Part shown: positions 1 to 7,943 of the stretch, piece after piece
Layout: every line of letters starts with the position of its first letter
Numbering within the stretch: the stretch's first letter is position 1
DNA from: Candidatus Effluviviaceae Genus V sp.
GTDB lineage: Bacteria > Joyebacterota > Joyebacteria > Joyebacterales > Joyebacteraceae
Reading direction: 5' to 3'
Assembly (NCBI GenBank): GCA_014728125.1
Contig: WJMD01000162.1
Location: 1 to 47,880, forward strand
Length of the DNA: 47,880 nucleotides
Translations under genes and position numbers: made by a program
The notes under the pieces: generated by a model
Seen by the model: the letters and a program-made list of their open reading frames with translations, nothing else
Told to the model about the DNA's origin: nothing
Database searches by the model: none

Positions 1-124
1 CTTCGGCTCGGACAGCTACGAGACCGACGATCTCGGCTGGTACATCAAGTGGGCGAAGATCGGCGGCGCCGGCTCGGCCACCGAGGACTCGAGCTGGGGC
101 AACATCAAGGCCATGTACCGCTAG
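1..124 (+). CDS. C-terminal end of a secreted protein with SSWxxIKAxYR tail (partial)
   Basis: Only the last 40 residues are inside the window; codons start at base 2 and the stop is at 122-124. The piece is rich in Gly, Ser and aromatic residues and ends in SSWGNIKAMYR. The complete secreted protein at 29113-29826 ends in the near-identical SSWTTIKAIYREE, so this is probably another extracytoplasmic protein with the same terminal tag. A strong terminator hairpin follows 55 bases after the stop. Function of the missing part cannot be told. That the frame is coding is supported by the shared tail and by the terminator. Confidence 0.75.
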   Translation, partial: FGSDSYETDDLGWYIKWAKIGGAGSATEDSSWGNIKAMYR

Positions 125-178
125 CGGACAGGCCTGACGTCCCGGAGCTTCGGCTTCGTGACGGGAAGAAGGACGACG

Positions 179-206
179 GAAGGGGCGGGAGCGATCCCGC
201 CCCTTC
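179..206 (+). terminator. Intrinsic terminator-like hairpin
   Basis: A 12-bp perfect stem (GAAGGGGCGGGA pairing with TCCCGCCCCTTC) closes a four-base GCGA loop, just downstream of the first gene. It is followed by TTCATG rather than a U-run. Confidence 0.8.
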
Positions 207-251
207 TTCATGTCCGGTCCGTCCGGCTGACCGCAGGGGGCGGCGGACGGC

Positions 252-280
252 TTGCGCGGCGCAGAACCAGGCTCTAAGAT
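252..280 (+). promoter_or_regulatory. Sigma70-type promoter for the AhpD-like gene
   Basis: TTGCGC (252-257), a 17-base spacer and TAAGAT (275-280). This predicts a transcript start near 287 and a leader of about 45 bases before the ATG at 331. It lies after the upstream terminator, which fits. Confidence 0.55.
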
Positions 281-330
281 GCGGTCGCCACGGAGAACGG
301 CAGGAACTGCGACCGCAGAGGGAGGACGGC

Positions 331-681
331 ATGTCCGACTCGGTGAAGGCGTTTCGAGAGGAACGAGAGAGGATGAACGAACGCATCCTCGAGGCCGGCA
401 ACCTCGGCATCAAGCGTTTCTTCGGCCTCGACTCCAGAGCCTACGAGGACGGAGCGCTCGATGCGAGGACCAAGGAGCTCCTGGGACTCGTCGCGTCGAC
501 CGTTCTCCGGTGCGACGACTGCATCACCTACCATCTCATCCGGTGTGTCGAGGAGAACCTGACCGACGACGAGGTTCTGGAGGCGCTCAACATCGCGCTC
601 ATCGTCGGCGGGTCGATCGTCATCCCGCACCTGCGACGCGCCGTGGCAACGCTCGACGAGCTGCGCGCAGAGCGGAGGTAG
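331..681 (+). CDS. Carboxymuconolactone decarboxylase / AhpD-like protein
   Basis: A 116-residue cytoplasmic protein of the AhpD/CMD fold. It has the family redox motif CDDCITYH (Cys61, Cys64, His68) inside a helical region, followed by the usual helix ending in a Gly-rich turn near residue 90. Family members are small alkylhydroperoxidase-like or disulfide-redox proteins; the CxxC and His support a thiol-redox role rather than a decarboxylase, but the substrate is unknown. The start is the ATG preceded by GGGAGGA at 7-8 bases; the frame remains open upstream to 49 but that part has no coding character. It is monocistronic, with its own promoter, and converges on the tricorn gene. Confidence 0.85.
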   Translation: MSDSVKAFREERERMNERILEAGNLGIKRFFGLDSRAYEDGALDARTKELLGLVASTVLRCDDCITYHLIRCVEENLTDDEVLEALNIALIVGGSIVIPHLRRAVATLDELRAERR

Positions 682-701
682 AGAGGCCCGGGCCTTCTCT
701 C
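681..701. terminator. Possible short terminator between convergent genes
   Basis: An imperfect inverted repeat, GAGAGGCCC next to GGGCCTTCTC, sits directly after the stop at 681 and before the end of the converging tricorn gene. There is almost no loop, so its strength is doubtful. Confidence 0.3.
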
Positions 702-727
702 GGTCGTCGTGATGCGACGCGCTCGAT

Positions 728-3700
728 CTACTCGAGCCGCCCGAGCAGCACCTCGATCGCCCGGTCGAGCTGCACGTCCTCTCCGCGCGCATGCTCCTCG
801 GGAACCGAGTCAACGCGGATGTCCGGTTCGATCCCCCAGTTCTCGAGGTTTCGTCCGGACATGTCGTACCAGCCGGAGCCGGGGACCCGGAAGCCGGTTC
901 CGTCGATCAGACTCACGTCGTTCGTGCCGATCACGGCGCCGAAGGTCGGTGTCCCGACGACCGGTCCGAGCCCGAGGGCCTTCCATCCCATCGGGAAGAT
1001 CTCAGCGTCCGAGTAGCAGCTCTCGTCGATGAGAAGAACAAGCTCACCGGTCCAGAGCTCGAGCGGGTTGTACGCCGGCGGCCTCGTGCGCGTCGTCTCG
1101 TAGCCGTACCAGGTCCTGTCGAGGTACCTGAGGATCTGGTCGTGGATCGAGCCGCCGCCATTACCGCGGATGTCAATGACCAGTCCGTCCTTCCCCGCAC
1201 TCTGTGCGAAGAGGTCCTCGGCGAACTCGAGGAGGTTGCCGGTGCCCATGCTCGGGATGTGCAGGTAGCCGACCCTTCCTGCCGAGGCTTCCTCCACACG
1301 TTCGCGGTTCCCGCGAACCCACTCCTCGTACATGAGCCTCCAGAGCGTCCCGCTTCCGACCGGCCGGATCCTGACGTCGCGCGGCGACCGTCCTGCGGCG
1401 CTCGAGGCCACGGTCACGAGTATCTCCTCACCGACCGTGTCCGTGAGCCTGCAGTAATAGTTGTCCGCTTCGGAGAGAAGCTCGGCGTCGATCGCAACGA
1501 TGTACTCCCCCGGCTCGATGCCCGCGCGGGCGGCCGGGCTGTCGCGTACGACGTGCCGTACGCGCACCCCCGGCCCGTCGTGACCCTCGTCATGACGGAT
1601 GCCCAGACGCCCCGTGTTGATGCCGCCGCCTCCCCACTTGTAGATGCCCAGATGCGACGCCGAGAGCTCGCCCAGCATCTCGCGCACGACCGCGCGGAAC
1701 TCCTCCTCGGTATAGGCGGCGCCCGCCAGAGGCTCGTAGCGCTCCCGCATCGCCTTCCAATCGACCCCGTGCAGGTCGGGGTCGTAGAAGCCGTTGAGCA
1801 GAAGACGCCACGCCTCGTTGAACATCTGGCGCCGCTCGGCGAAGACGTCGACCGTCATCGGGACCGAGAACCCGGGAGCGCCTCGGCCGGTCACCGAACC
1901 ACTCTCCGGTTCGATCGTGACGGAGCGCAGTCTTCCGCCGTCGATGTAGTAGCAGGTCGTCCCGTCGTCATTCCATGTCAGCCCGCTGGGGTCGCTGCCC
2001 CCCTCGGAGACCTGCGTCAGCTTGTTGCCTCGCCAGTCGACGATCCAGAGATTGTCTCTGCCCAGGCTCCCCGACCGGAAGGCGTAATGGTGGCACGAGG
2101 GCGTGGCCGAGTAGAAATCGTAGTACCCGCGCATCGTCACCACGGTCCGCGTCCTGTCGTTGAGCCCCTCGAAGTCGATCTCGACCTCGACGTCGATCGA
2201 ATCCGGAGCGGCCTCATCGAAAGCCTCCCGGTCCTCTTCTCGCTCCTCGGCGGTCTTCCAGTAGTCGTCGCGTGTGAGCCAGGCGTACTTGAGCATGTAC
2301 TGACCCGCCTCGGTCCTCGACGCGTACGAGATGCGCTTCCCGTCGTCGGACCACTGAGGCTGGAAGTCATCGTTCGGGTGCAGGGTGATGTTGACGGCCT
2401 CGCCGCCATCGGCCGGCACGATGAAGACATCCTCCTTGTGTCCCATGGTCGTCCGGGAGAAGGCGATCCACCTGCTGTCCGGAGACCACGCCGCATGGAG
2501 GATCTCTGCGTCCGGCAGAAGCCGTCGGGCGCCCGACCCGTCGGCGTCCATCGTCCAGAGGTACTCGCTCCCCACCAGATACGCCACCGTCTCTCCGTCC
2601 GGTGACACGAACGCCCCGAACTCGTCCTCGGGGGAGTCCGTCAGACGCTCGACCCGGTGCAGCAGGGACTCCGACAGTCTCCCCTTCCCCTCCTCGGCCG
2701 GCCGCGCCACGTAGATGTCGTAGTTCGCCTCACGGTCGGACGAGAAGAGAAGCGAAGCATCGTCGAGCCAGGCGACGTCCTTCTCTCTCGCGGGCGTCTC
2801 GGTGATGCGCGCGGCGTCGCCGATCTCACCGTCCTCGAAGGAACAGACGAAGACCTCGCCGCGCACAACGAGCGCTATCTCCGACTCATCCGGTGAGATA
2901 GCGAAGTCCTGAAGGTCGGAATGGAGCGTCATCCTGAGGTCGTCGTTCCACTTGTCGTCGCTCGGCGCACGGATCGCCACCTCGCGGGGAACGCCGTCGG
3001 GAACGGCGAGCGCCCAGACGCGGGCGTCGCACTCGTACGCAATGAGGGTGCCGTCGTCCGAGATGGAGGCGAACTGCACGCCGTCCTCGGTGTGCTGCGT
3101 GACCCGTTCGGGCCCCTCCGCGACCCGCGGCATCCTGCTCTCCTCGGGCGCGGGCATATCGAGAACCAGGCGCCAGACGTTCGTCTCTCCGTCCTCGCGT
3201 TCGGATGTGAAGTAGAGCGTCAGTCCGTCGGCGGCCCACATGGGATCGTCGTCGTCCCCGGTCCAGTCGACGAGACGCACGCTGGTTCCACCGTCGACCG
3301 CACGAATCCAGAGGTCACGCGACGCGCTGCCCCGGTAGTGTTTCCTCCACCAGGACGTCCGGCCCCGCACGTACGCGATCCAGCGGCCGTCAGGGGACAC
3401 GGCAGGGTTGTTCGCGCGGTCGCGGATGACCCGGTACGGCATCCCACCCTCGGCGTCGACCGCGAAGAGCTCGTACTCGAGCGTGTCGCGTCTCGAGGTG
3501 AAGAGAATCTCCGAGCCGTCCCGCGTCCAGCACTGGACCTCGTCCCACGAGTCGTGACAGGTCAGCCGCGTCGGCTCGCCGCCGTCGGCCTGCACGACGT
3601 ACACGTCCGTGTTCCCGCGCCTGTCCGATGAGAACGCGATCCGTCGCCCGTCCGGCGACCAGACGGGAGAACTGTCGTAGGCCTCGTGGACGGTCAGACG

Positions 3701-3895
3701 GCGCGCGTCGCCGCCCGATGCGTCCACGATCCAGATGTCGCCCATGTAGGAGAAGGCGATGGCTGCGCCGTCGGGGGACGGCGCCGGAGCTCTCGCGTTC
3801 AGGACCGCGGCTGTGGAGCTCGCAGCGCAGGCGAGGAGGGCAACGAACAGCACAAGGACAACGGTACCCCTCGGGGCGCTCGTGGTGGCAGACAA
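728..3895 (-). CDS. Tricorn protease homologue, secreted
   Basis: About 1055 residues, the normal length for tricorn. Order: signal peptide (about 1-30), six- and seven-bladed beta-propellers of repeated PD40/WD40-like units (SPDGRRIAFSSDR, SPDGRWIAYVRGR and others, about 35-650), tricorn core C1 (about 660-740), a PDZ domain (about 755-840) and a C-terminal S41-type peptidase domain with GNGGGS. Catalytic residues are recognisable: His748 in SASHLG, Ser962 in CYSDAE and a Glu near 1018 in NLENWG. Tricorn degrades peptides released by other proteases; with a signal peptide this copy acts outside the cytoplasm. The start chosen is a TTG at 3895, preceded by GGAGGAG and placing the signal peptide correctly; a GTG at 3934 lacks a ribosome site. 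It is last in a three-gene operon. Confidence 0.93.
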   Translation of the reverse strand: MSATTSAPRGTVVLVLFVALLACAASSTAAVLNARAPAPSPDGAAIAFSYMGDIWIVDASGGDARRLTVHEAYDSSPVWSPDGRRIAFSSDRRGNTDVYVVQADGGEPTRLTCHDSWDEVQCWTRDGSEILFTSRRDTLEYELFAVDAEGGMPYRVIRDRANNPAVSPDGRWIAYVRGRTSWWRKHYRGSASRDLWIRAVDGGTSVRLVDWTGDDDDPMWAADGLTLYFTSEREDGETNVWRLVLDMPAPEESRMPRVAEGPERVTQHTEDGVQFASISDDGTLIAYECDARVWALAVPDGVPREVAIRAPSDDKWNDDLRMTLHSDLQDFAISPDESEIALVVRGEVFVCSFEDGEIGDAARITETPAREKDVAWLDDASLLFSSDREANYDIYVARPAEEGKGRLSESLLHRVERLTDSPEDEFGAFVSPDGETVAYLVGSEYLWTMDADGSGARRLLPDAEILHAAWSPDSRWIAFSRTTMGHKEDVFIVPADGGEAVNITLHPNDDFQPQWSDDGKRISYASRTEAGQYMLKYAWLTRDDYWKTAEEREEDREAFDEAAPDSIDVEVEIDFEGLNDRTRTVVTMRGYYDFYSATPSCHHYAFRSGSLGRDNLWIVDWRGNKLTQVSEGGSDPSGLTWNDDGTTCYYIDGGRLRSVTIEPESGSVTGRGAPGFSVPMTVDVFAERRQMFNEAWRLLLNGFYDPDLHGVDWKAMRERYEPLAGAAYTEEEFRAVVREMLGELSASHLGIYKWGGGGINTGRLGIRHDEGHDGPGVRVRHVVRDSPAARAGIEPGEYIVAIDAELLSEADNYYCRLTDTVGEEILVTVASSAAGRSPRDVRIRPVGSGTLWRLMYEEWVRGNRERVEEASAGRVGYLHIPSMGTGNLLEFAEDLFAQSAGKDGLVIDIRGNGGGSIHDQILRYLDRTWYGYETTRTRPPAYNPLELWTGELVLLIDESCYSDAEIFPMGWKALGLGPVVGTPTFGAVIGTNDVSLIDGTGFRVPGSGWYDMSGRNLENWGIEPDIRVDSVPEEHARGEDVQLDRAIEVLLGRLE

Positions 3896-3970
3896 GGTCT
3901 CTCCTCCAAGGCATTCGAGCGCAGGCCGCCGCACGGCCCGCGCCGGGGTTTGGGGCGACGCGCCCGAGCC

Positions 3971-4597
3971 TCAGAAGAGCTCGACGACCCGTTCGCCCAG
4001 ATGCGCCGCCTCGTTCCAGGTCAGGAGAACGAAGCCGCGTTTGCCGTGACCGAAGATCGAGTAGCCCGCGTTGTCGAGGTAGAAGCTCCAGAAGGAGTCC
4101 GTGCCGAGCCCGAGGAGCGCCCCGCCGAGGAGCTTCGCGACCGAACGGTGCGTCGCGATGACGATGCGTTCACCCCTGTGTTCCTCGACCAGTCCGAGGG
4201 CGCGAGAGAGAGCGCGGCCCCTGACATCGTCGAGGGTCTCGCCGCCGGGAATGCGGAGCCGGGCGGGGTCGTTCACCCATGTGTCCCACAGCTCGGGCGA
4301 TTCGCTTCGGACGACCTCCTTCGGACGCCCCTGCCAGACTCCCAGATCGAAGTTGTGGAACGCCTCGTCGACAATGACCTCGACCCCGTGGCGCCTCGCT
4401 ATCGCGGCGCCCGTGTCGAGGGCACGCGACAGCGGGCTCGAGAAGACGGCCGCCACCGGTTTTCCGGAGAGCGCCTCGGCGGCCGCCTCTGCCTGAAGGC
4501 GGCCCCGGTCGTTCAGCGGGACGTCGAGTCGGCCGCGGAAGACGCCGTCCCTGTTCAGCTCCGTTTCGCCGTGACGCACGATGACGAGCTCGGTCAC
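3971..4597 (-). CDS. Histidine phosphatase family protein (phosphoglycerate mutase-like)
   Basis: 208 residues, typical of the branch-2 histidine phosphatases. The N-terminal RHGET motif holds the phosphohistidine His9; Arg58 in SPLSRA and His150 in IATHRS complete the phosphate pocket, and Glu78 is a likely proton donor. The family covers cofactor-independent mutase-like phosphatases, alpha-ribazole phosphatase and general sugar-phosphate phosphatases. No neighbouring cobalamin genes point to CobC, so the substrate is open. Start is GTG with GAAGGAG nine bases upstream. The gene lies 30 bases after the esterase and 75 before the tricorn gene. Confidence 0.88.
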   Translation of the reverse strand: MTELVIVRHGETELNRDGVFRGRLDVPLNDRGRLQAEAAAEALSGKPVAAVFSSPLSRALDTGAAIARRHGVEVIVDEAFHNFDLGVWQGRPKEVVRSESPELWDTWVNDPARLRIPGGETLDDVRGRALSRALGLVEEHRGERIVIATHRSVAKLLGGALLGLGTDSFWSFYLDNAGYSIFGHGKRGFVLLTWNEAAHLGERVVELF

Positions 4598-4627
4598 ACC
4601 GACTCCTTCAGAGGTCTTCGGGATGGT

Positions 4628-5842
4628 CTACCGTCTCCCGGGCGGGAACAGATGTCTCAGAGCACGGGGAAAGCGCGCGGCCCAGGCCCTCTCGTTGTGC
4701 ACCGCGCCCTCGTCCTCGACGTATCCCAGGGAGCCGGGAAGCGTGAGACCGTGCTCGATGAGCGCGTCACGCATACGGCGGTGCTGCTCGATGATGTCGG
4801 GGATCCCGTCGCCGTTGGAGTCGCCCGGGTACTCGGCCGTCCCCATGTCGATCCAGACACGCGCGCCGGGGGGCGCGTCGTTCGACTCGACGAAGTCGAG
4901 GATGTGCCCGTTGGCCCACCCGTACGATGTCGACATTGCGCCGACGCGGGTGAAGACACCGGGATACTGCCATGCCGTGTAGAGCGATGCCAGGCCGCCG
5001 AACGACGACCCCATGATACCTGTGTGGGCCGCGCCCGTCATCGTCCTGTAGTTCCCGTCGATGAAGGGCTTGACCTCCTCGACCAGGAATCGCGCGTAGA
5101 GATCACCCCCGCCCCCGCCCCGCGCCCTGTCGGGCACGGGCGTGTACTCGAAGGCACGCTGGCTCGTGTTCTCCACGCCGACAACGATCAGCGGTGCCAC
5201 CGCGCCGTCGCGGACCATCCTGAGAACGGTCTCGTCGACGTTCCACTCGACGCCGATGAACGATGTGGCGGCGTCGAAGAGGTTCTGTCCGTCGTGCATG
5301 TAGAGCACGGGATAGCGGGCGTCCGGGGCCTCGTCGTACCCCGGAGGCAGCAGAACGAGCAGCGTCCTGCTGTTGCCCAGGGCTTCTGAGCGGAACTCCC
5401 GATGGTAGCGAAGGTCGCCGACGACCGTGTGGCGGTCGCGCCCCGGCGCGAAGTCCTTCCACGCCTCGACCTCCACCTCGACGGTCTCGTCACCCACGAC
5501 CGAGAGCGCACGGTCGGTGACGGGACCGAAGTCGGCCCCTCTCTCGACGGTGTCCCACGTCCCCCGCGTGATCTGGTACCTGAGATCGAGTCCGGGCGGG
5601 AGAATGATGGTGATAGCGAAGAGCCGGTCGTCTATGCGACCGAGCTCGACCTTGCCGGGGTCCCACGGGCCGAGAGCGTCGATGTTCCCCGTGATGTAGA
5701 CGCCGGCGTCCGGCGGCGTGCCCTCCGGTACGCGAACTCTGAAGGTGACCATGGCCTCTCTCGCAATCGCCGGGCCCGGCGCCGCGGCCGCCAGAAGCGC
5801 CGCGAGAACCAGCGCCACGTACCCTGCTCTCATGTGTCGCAT
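4628..5842 (-). CDS. Secreted esterase with N-terminal starch-binding-like module
   Basis: About 404 residues. A signal peptide (to about residue 26, ending PAIA) is followed by a CBM20/carbohydrate-binding-like beta domain (about 30-125; pattern VYITGNIDALGPWDP) and then an alpha/beta-hydrolase of the Fes/IroE/putative esterase family. The latter has YMHDGQNLFD, the nucleophile elbow GSSFGG with Ser280, and a C-terminal His (GAVHNERAW). Such fusions are known among secreted esterases and enterochelin-esterase-like proteins; the actual ester is not predictable. One NGDGIPD stretch resembles a calcium-binding loop. The start is the ATG preceded by GGGAGG at five bases; an in-frame ATG 21 bases upstream has no ribosome site. 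It is first in the esterase-phosphatase-tricorn operon. Confidence 0.85.
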   Translation of the reverse strand: MRHMRAGYVALVLAALLAAAAPGPAIAREAMVTFRVRVPEGTPPDAGVYITGNIDALGPWDPGKVELGRIDDRLFAITIILPPGLDLRYQITRGTWDTVERGADFGPVTDRALSVVGDETVEVEVEAWKDFAPGRDRHTVVGDLRYHREFRSEALGNSRTLLVLLPPGYDEAPDARYPVLYMHDGQNLFDAATSFIGVEWNVDETVLRMVRDGAVAPLIVVGVENTSQRAFEYTPVPDRARGGGGGDLYARFLVEEVKPFIDGNYRTMTGAAHTGIMGSSFGGLASLYTAWQYPGVFTRVGAMSTSYGWANGHILDFVESNDAPPGARVWIDMGTAEYPGDSNGDGIPDIIEQHRRMRDALIEHGLTLPGSLGYVEDEGAVHNERAWAARFPRALRHLFPPGRR

Positions 5843-5858
5843 GAAACCTCCCGGAACG

Positions 5859-5888
5859 AGCATACCCCGGAGTCGGCGCCGGCCGCAA
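5859..5888 (-). promoter_or_regulatory. Possible promoter for the esterase operon
   Basis: Reading the minus strand, TTGCGG (5888-5883), an 18-base spacer and TATGCT (5864-5859). The leader would be only about ten bases, just enough to hold the GGGAGG site, so confidence is limited. Confidence 0.38.
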
Positions 5889-5948
5889 CCGGCGGGGTCT
5901 CTGTGGAAAGACCGCGCGCCCCGTGGCCGTCCCGCGCCCGAGCGGCGT

Positions 5949-5977
5949 TTGGAGGCCTGCGGGTGCGGCTGTATACT
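5949..5977 (+). promoter_or_regulatory. Probable promoter for the nitroreductase gene
   Basis: TTGGAG (5949-5954), a 17-base spacer and TATACT (5972-5977), about 55 bases before the ATG at 6032. The -10 box is good and the -35 box weak. Confidence 0.5.
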
Positions 5978-6031
5978 GCGTCAGGGTCGAGCGAGGCCCC
6001 TTCCCGACGACCACACACCAGGGAGAAGACG

Positions 6032-6646
6032 ATGTCAGACAGCGTGAAGCTCCCCGAACCGAGGACCGACGACGGCCCGCCCATCTGGTCGACCGTCCGC
6101 GACCGACGCTCGAGCAGGGACTACAGCGATGAACCGATGTCGCTCGAGAACCTCTCGCAGCTTCTCTGGTCGACCCACGGCGTCACGGGGCGACGCGGCG
6201 GACACGCGTTCCGGACGTCGCCGTCCGCGGGCGCCTGCTATCCGATCGATGCCTACGTTGTCGCGAATCGCGTGCGGGGCCTGCCGGCCGGGCTCTACAG
6301 GTACCTCGTCGGAAGCCACGAGCTCGTTCTCATGCGGGACGGCGAGATCGGCCCCGAGGTCACGAGAGCGGCGGTGGGACAGCGCATGTGCGAACTCGCC
6401 GCGGTGAGCTTCATCTGGACGGCCGTCGTGCCGCGGACGACGGGGCGCTACGGCGAGCGCGGTCACAGATACCTCTTCCTCGACGCCGGACACGTCGGCC
6501 AGAACCTCTACCTCGCTGCGACGGCGCTCGGTCTCGGGGTCTGTACGATCGCGGCGTTCGACGACGACGCGATGAACGAGATCGTCGGCGCCGACGGGAA
6601 GATCGAGACGACCGTCTACGCCGCGGTGGCGGGGCCGGTCACGTAG
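6032..6646 (+). CDS. SagB-type nitroreductase family dehydrogenase
   Basis: 204 residues, the length of a single-domain flavin (FMN) nitroreductase of the SagB/thiazole-oxazole dehydrogenase-like group. The N-terminal RRSSRDYSDEPMS segment is the usual FMN-phosphate contact (RRSxRxF/Y). It is followed by RTSPSAGACYPID, the SagB-group signature, and by LGLGVCTIAAFDD near the C-terminus. No cyclodehydratase or precursor peptide is nearby, so a role in peptide modification is not supported; many free-standing members are of unknown substrate. Start is the ATG after GGGAGAAGACG; an open frame extends upstream without a ribosome site. The gene stands alone, divergent from the esterase operon. Confidence 0.88.
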   Translation: MSDSVKLPEPRTDDGPPIWSTVRDRRSSRDYSDEPMSLENLSQLLWSTHGVTGRRGGHAFRTSPSAGACYPIDAYVVANRVRGLPAGLYRYLVGSHELVLMRDGEIGPEVTRAAVGQRMCELAAVSFIWTAVVPRTTGRYGERGHRYLFLDAGHVGQNLYLAATALGLGVCTIAAFDDDAMNEIVGADGKIETTVYAAVAGPVT

Positions 6647-6663
6647 TTCCGTCTCGCGCTCCG

Positions 6664-7107
6664 TCAGATGTCCTCGATGGCCAGCACCAGAGCGAAGGCC
6701 AGGACGGCGGCGATCCCCGTCCCCCAACCGAAGTATGCCCGGGTCGTGAGCTCGAGGTCGCTGACGGCTTCGGGCGGCACGGACTGCCTCACCAACACAT
6801 CGAAGTCACGGACCAGGACTGCCGTTCCCAGCACACGCCCCCCGGACTCAACGAAGTCGGTTCCACCGCTCCTGACGACGACGAGGTCGTCGCTCTTCGG
6901 TATTTCCCGGTCTACGAGAAGCGCGCCGTCCCTCATTCCGACCAGCGTGCCCCCGTACGAGATGCTGTCGGCGACCGTCACATTGACCGGCACGCCGATG
7001 CGGTCCTCGAAGCGCGCGCCGGGGCCTGCGCAGCCGGAGAGCACCGCGACGATGGTCACGGCCGCCGCGATACGGGCGACCGTCCTGAACGTTGACTTCC
7101 CGGTCAT
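6664..7107 (-). CDS. Small predicted lipoprotein with C-terminal membrane segment
   Basis: 147 residues. A signal peptide ends in lipobox LSGC (Cys26). Next is a small beta-rich domain (VPVNVTVADSISYGGTLVG, GALLVD) and a hydrophobic C-terminal segment (about 124-144). Layout and the short SH3/LSm-like beta pattern match the neighbour at 7112-7579, so the two are probably old paralogues. Function is not recognised. It is the last gene of a three-gene operon, four bases after its neighbour. It converges with the nitroreductase, with only 17 bases between stops. Confidence 0.7.
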   Translation of the reverse strand: MTGKSTFRTVARIAAAVTIVAVLSGCAGPGARFEDRIGVPVNVTVADSISYGGTLVGMRDGALLVDREIPKSDDLVVVRSGGTDFVESGGRVLGTAVLVRDFDVLVRQSVPPEAVSDLELTTRAYFGWGTGIAAVLAFALVLAIEDI

Positions 7108-7111
7108 GGCA

Positions 7112-7579
7112 TCACCCCTGAACGAGCAGGCCGAGCAGGAGGCCGACCGCCGGCCCGGCTATCTGACTGATGAGCGTCCCGAGCGTCACATCCCGACGAC
7201 TGCGGGCGAAGTCCGCTTCGGCGATGCTGTGAAGCGGCAACGTTCTCCGGACGGTCGCCTGCACCCTTCCCTCGGAGGTCCTCGATACATCGAGCAGTCG
7301 GCCCTCGACCTCGGCGCCGTCGACGACGACGCGCCTGTCGTCCGGCATGCCGTCGATCGAGACGCCTCCTCCCTCGGTGTAGACCGCATCCACGACGAGG
7401 TCGATCCGGGTGAGCGAGACGACACGACCGTTCAGCGTCTCCCCGTCCGACATGATCAGCCGGACCTCGACCTCGCCGCCCTCCTCGGCAAGCCGCGCGG
7501 CGGGCGTTCTGCGGGCGCACCCGGCCAACAGAAGAAGAGCAACGAGCAGGAGGACTTCGAACAGGAGAATGCGTCTCAC
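7112..7579 (-). CDS. Small predicted lipoprotein, paralogue-like neighbour
   Basis: 155 residues from a GTG start. Lipobox LAGC places the lipid-anchored Cys at residue 21. The mature part has a beta-rich domain (EVRLIMSDGETLNGRVVS, LHSIAEADF) and a C-terminal hydrophobic stretch (LISQIAGPAVGLLLGLLVQG at the very end). The start is set by GGAGGG six bases upstream and by a four-base GTGA overlap with the stop of the DUF1858 gene, so the two are translationally coupled. No family is recognised. The domain pattern GxLxGRVxxLxxxxLVVD recurs in the next gene. Confidence 0.7.
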   Translation of the reverse strand: MRRILLFEVLLLVALLLLAGCARRTPAARLAEEGGEVEVRLIMSDGETLNGRVVSLTRIDLVVDAVYTEGGGVSIDGMPDDRRVVVDGAEVEGRLLDVSRTSEGRVQATVRRTLPLHSIAEADFARSRRDVTLGTLISQIAGPAVGLLLGLLVQG

Positions 7580-7791
7580 GACGACCCTCCCTTCTTCAGA
7601 TGGGCGTTCATCTCGCTGACCAGCGCGTCGACGTCCTCGATGCCGTTCCGGCGCGCGAGGTCCTCCAACGTCCCCCAGAACGGCTCGCCGCAGACGAGAC
7701 ACGGCAGCCCGCGTTCGATGAGGAACGTATTGGCTTCCGGGGCTTTCTCCAGAAGCTCCTCGATGGTCACGTCCTTCGTGAATCCCGCCAT
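7576..7791 (-). CDS. DUF1858 redox-disulfide domain protein
   Basis: 71 residues, the length of a stand-alone DUF1858 domain (hybrid-cluster-protein-associated disulfide redox family). The N-terminal MAGFTKDVTIEELLEKAPEA is the usual start, followed by CLVCG (Cys31, Cys34) and GTLEDLARRNGID. Family members are believed to be small thiol-redox or FeS-partner proteins; the exact role is unknown. Start is the ATG preceded by GAGGAGGT. It heads an operon with two lipoprotein genes, an unexpected pairing of a cytosolic CxxC protein with envelope proteins. Confidence 0.82.
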   Translation of the reverse strand: MAGFTKDVTIEELLEKAPEANTFLIERGLPCLVCGEPFWGTLEDLARRNGIEDVDALVSEMNAHLKKGGSS

Positions 7792-7814
7792 GGTACCTCC
7801 TCGCGAAGCCGTCC

Positions 7815-7831
7815 GGTCTCTCAGAGAGACC
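7815..7831. promoter_or_regulatory. Palindrome at the start of the DUF1858 transcript
   Basis: GGTCTCTCAGAGAGACC, a perfect 7-bp inverted repeat with a 3-base centre. It covers the predicted transcript start of the minus-strand promoter at 7829-7857 and overlaps its -10 box. It could be an operator; the binding protein is unknown. Confidence 0.4.
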
Positions 7832-7857
7832 GTACTGCCGCAGGGCGGCGCGTTCAA
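7829..7857 (-). promoter_or_regulatory. Probable promoter of the DUF1858-lipoprotein operon
   Basis: On the minus strand TTGAAC (7857-7852), a 17-base spacer and TACGGT (7834-7829). Transcript start near 7822, about 30 bases before the ATG. The -35 box is good and the -10 box only fair. Confidence 0.45.
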
Positions 7858-7881
7858 GTCTGATGAGAGGCCCGAAAACCC

Positions 7882-7911
7882 TTGTCGGAGACGCGGCGGC
7901 GGGAGTAGATT
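7882..7911 (+). promoter_or_regulatory. Possible promoter for the small membrane protein gene
   Basis: TTGTCG (7882-7887), an 18-base spacer and TAGATT (7906-7911), about 33 bases upstream of the ATG at 7944. Divergent from the preceding promoter. Confidence 0.35.
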
Positions 7912-7943
7912 CCGGGACGAGGCTTCTCGAACGGAGCGTTGGT

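Noticed and set aside
3971-4597. Histidine phosphatase as CobC of cobalamin synthesis
   Set aside because: No cobalamin genes in the neighbourhood; the family is too broad to name the substrate.
3686-5389. Long plus-strand open frame (567 codons) over the esterase operon
   Set aside because: It mirrors three well-supported minus-strand genes; high GC leaves the opposite strand open. The translation is Arg/Pro-rich with no domain.
331-6049. Common N-terminus MSDSVK in the AhpD-like and nitroreductase proteins
   Set aside because: Only six residues match, the folds are unrelated, and the sequence is common for short N-termini; taken as chance.
6032-6646. Nitroreductase as part of a thiazole/oxazole peptide cluster
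   Set aside because: No cyclodehydratase, precursor peptide or transporter gene is next to it.
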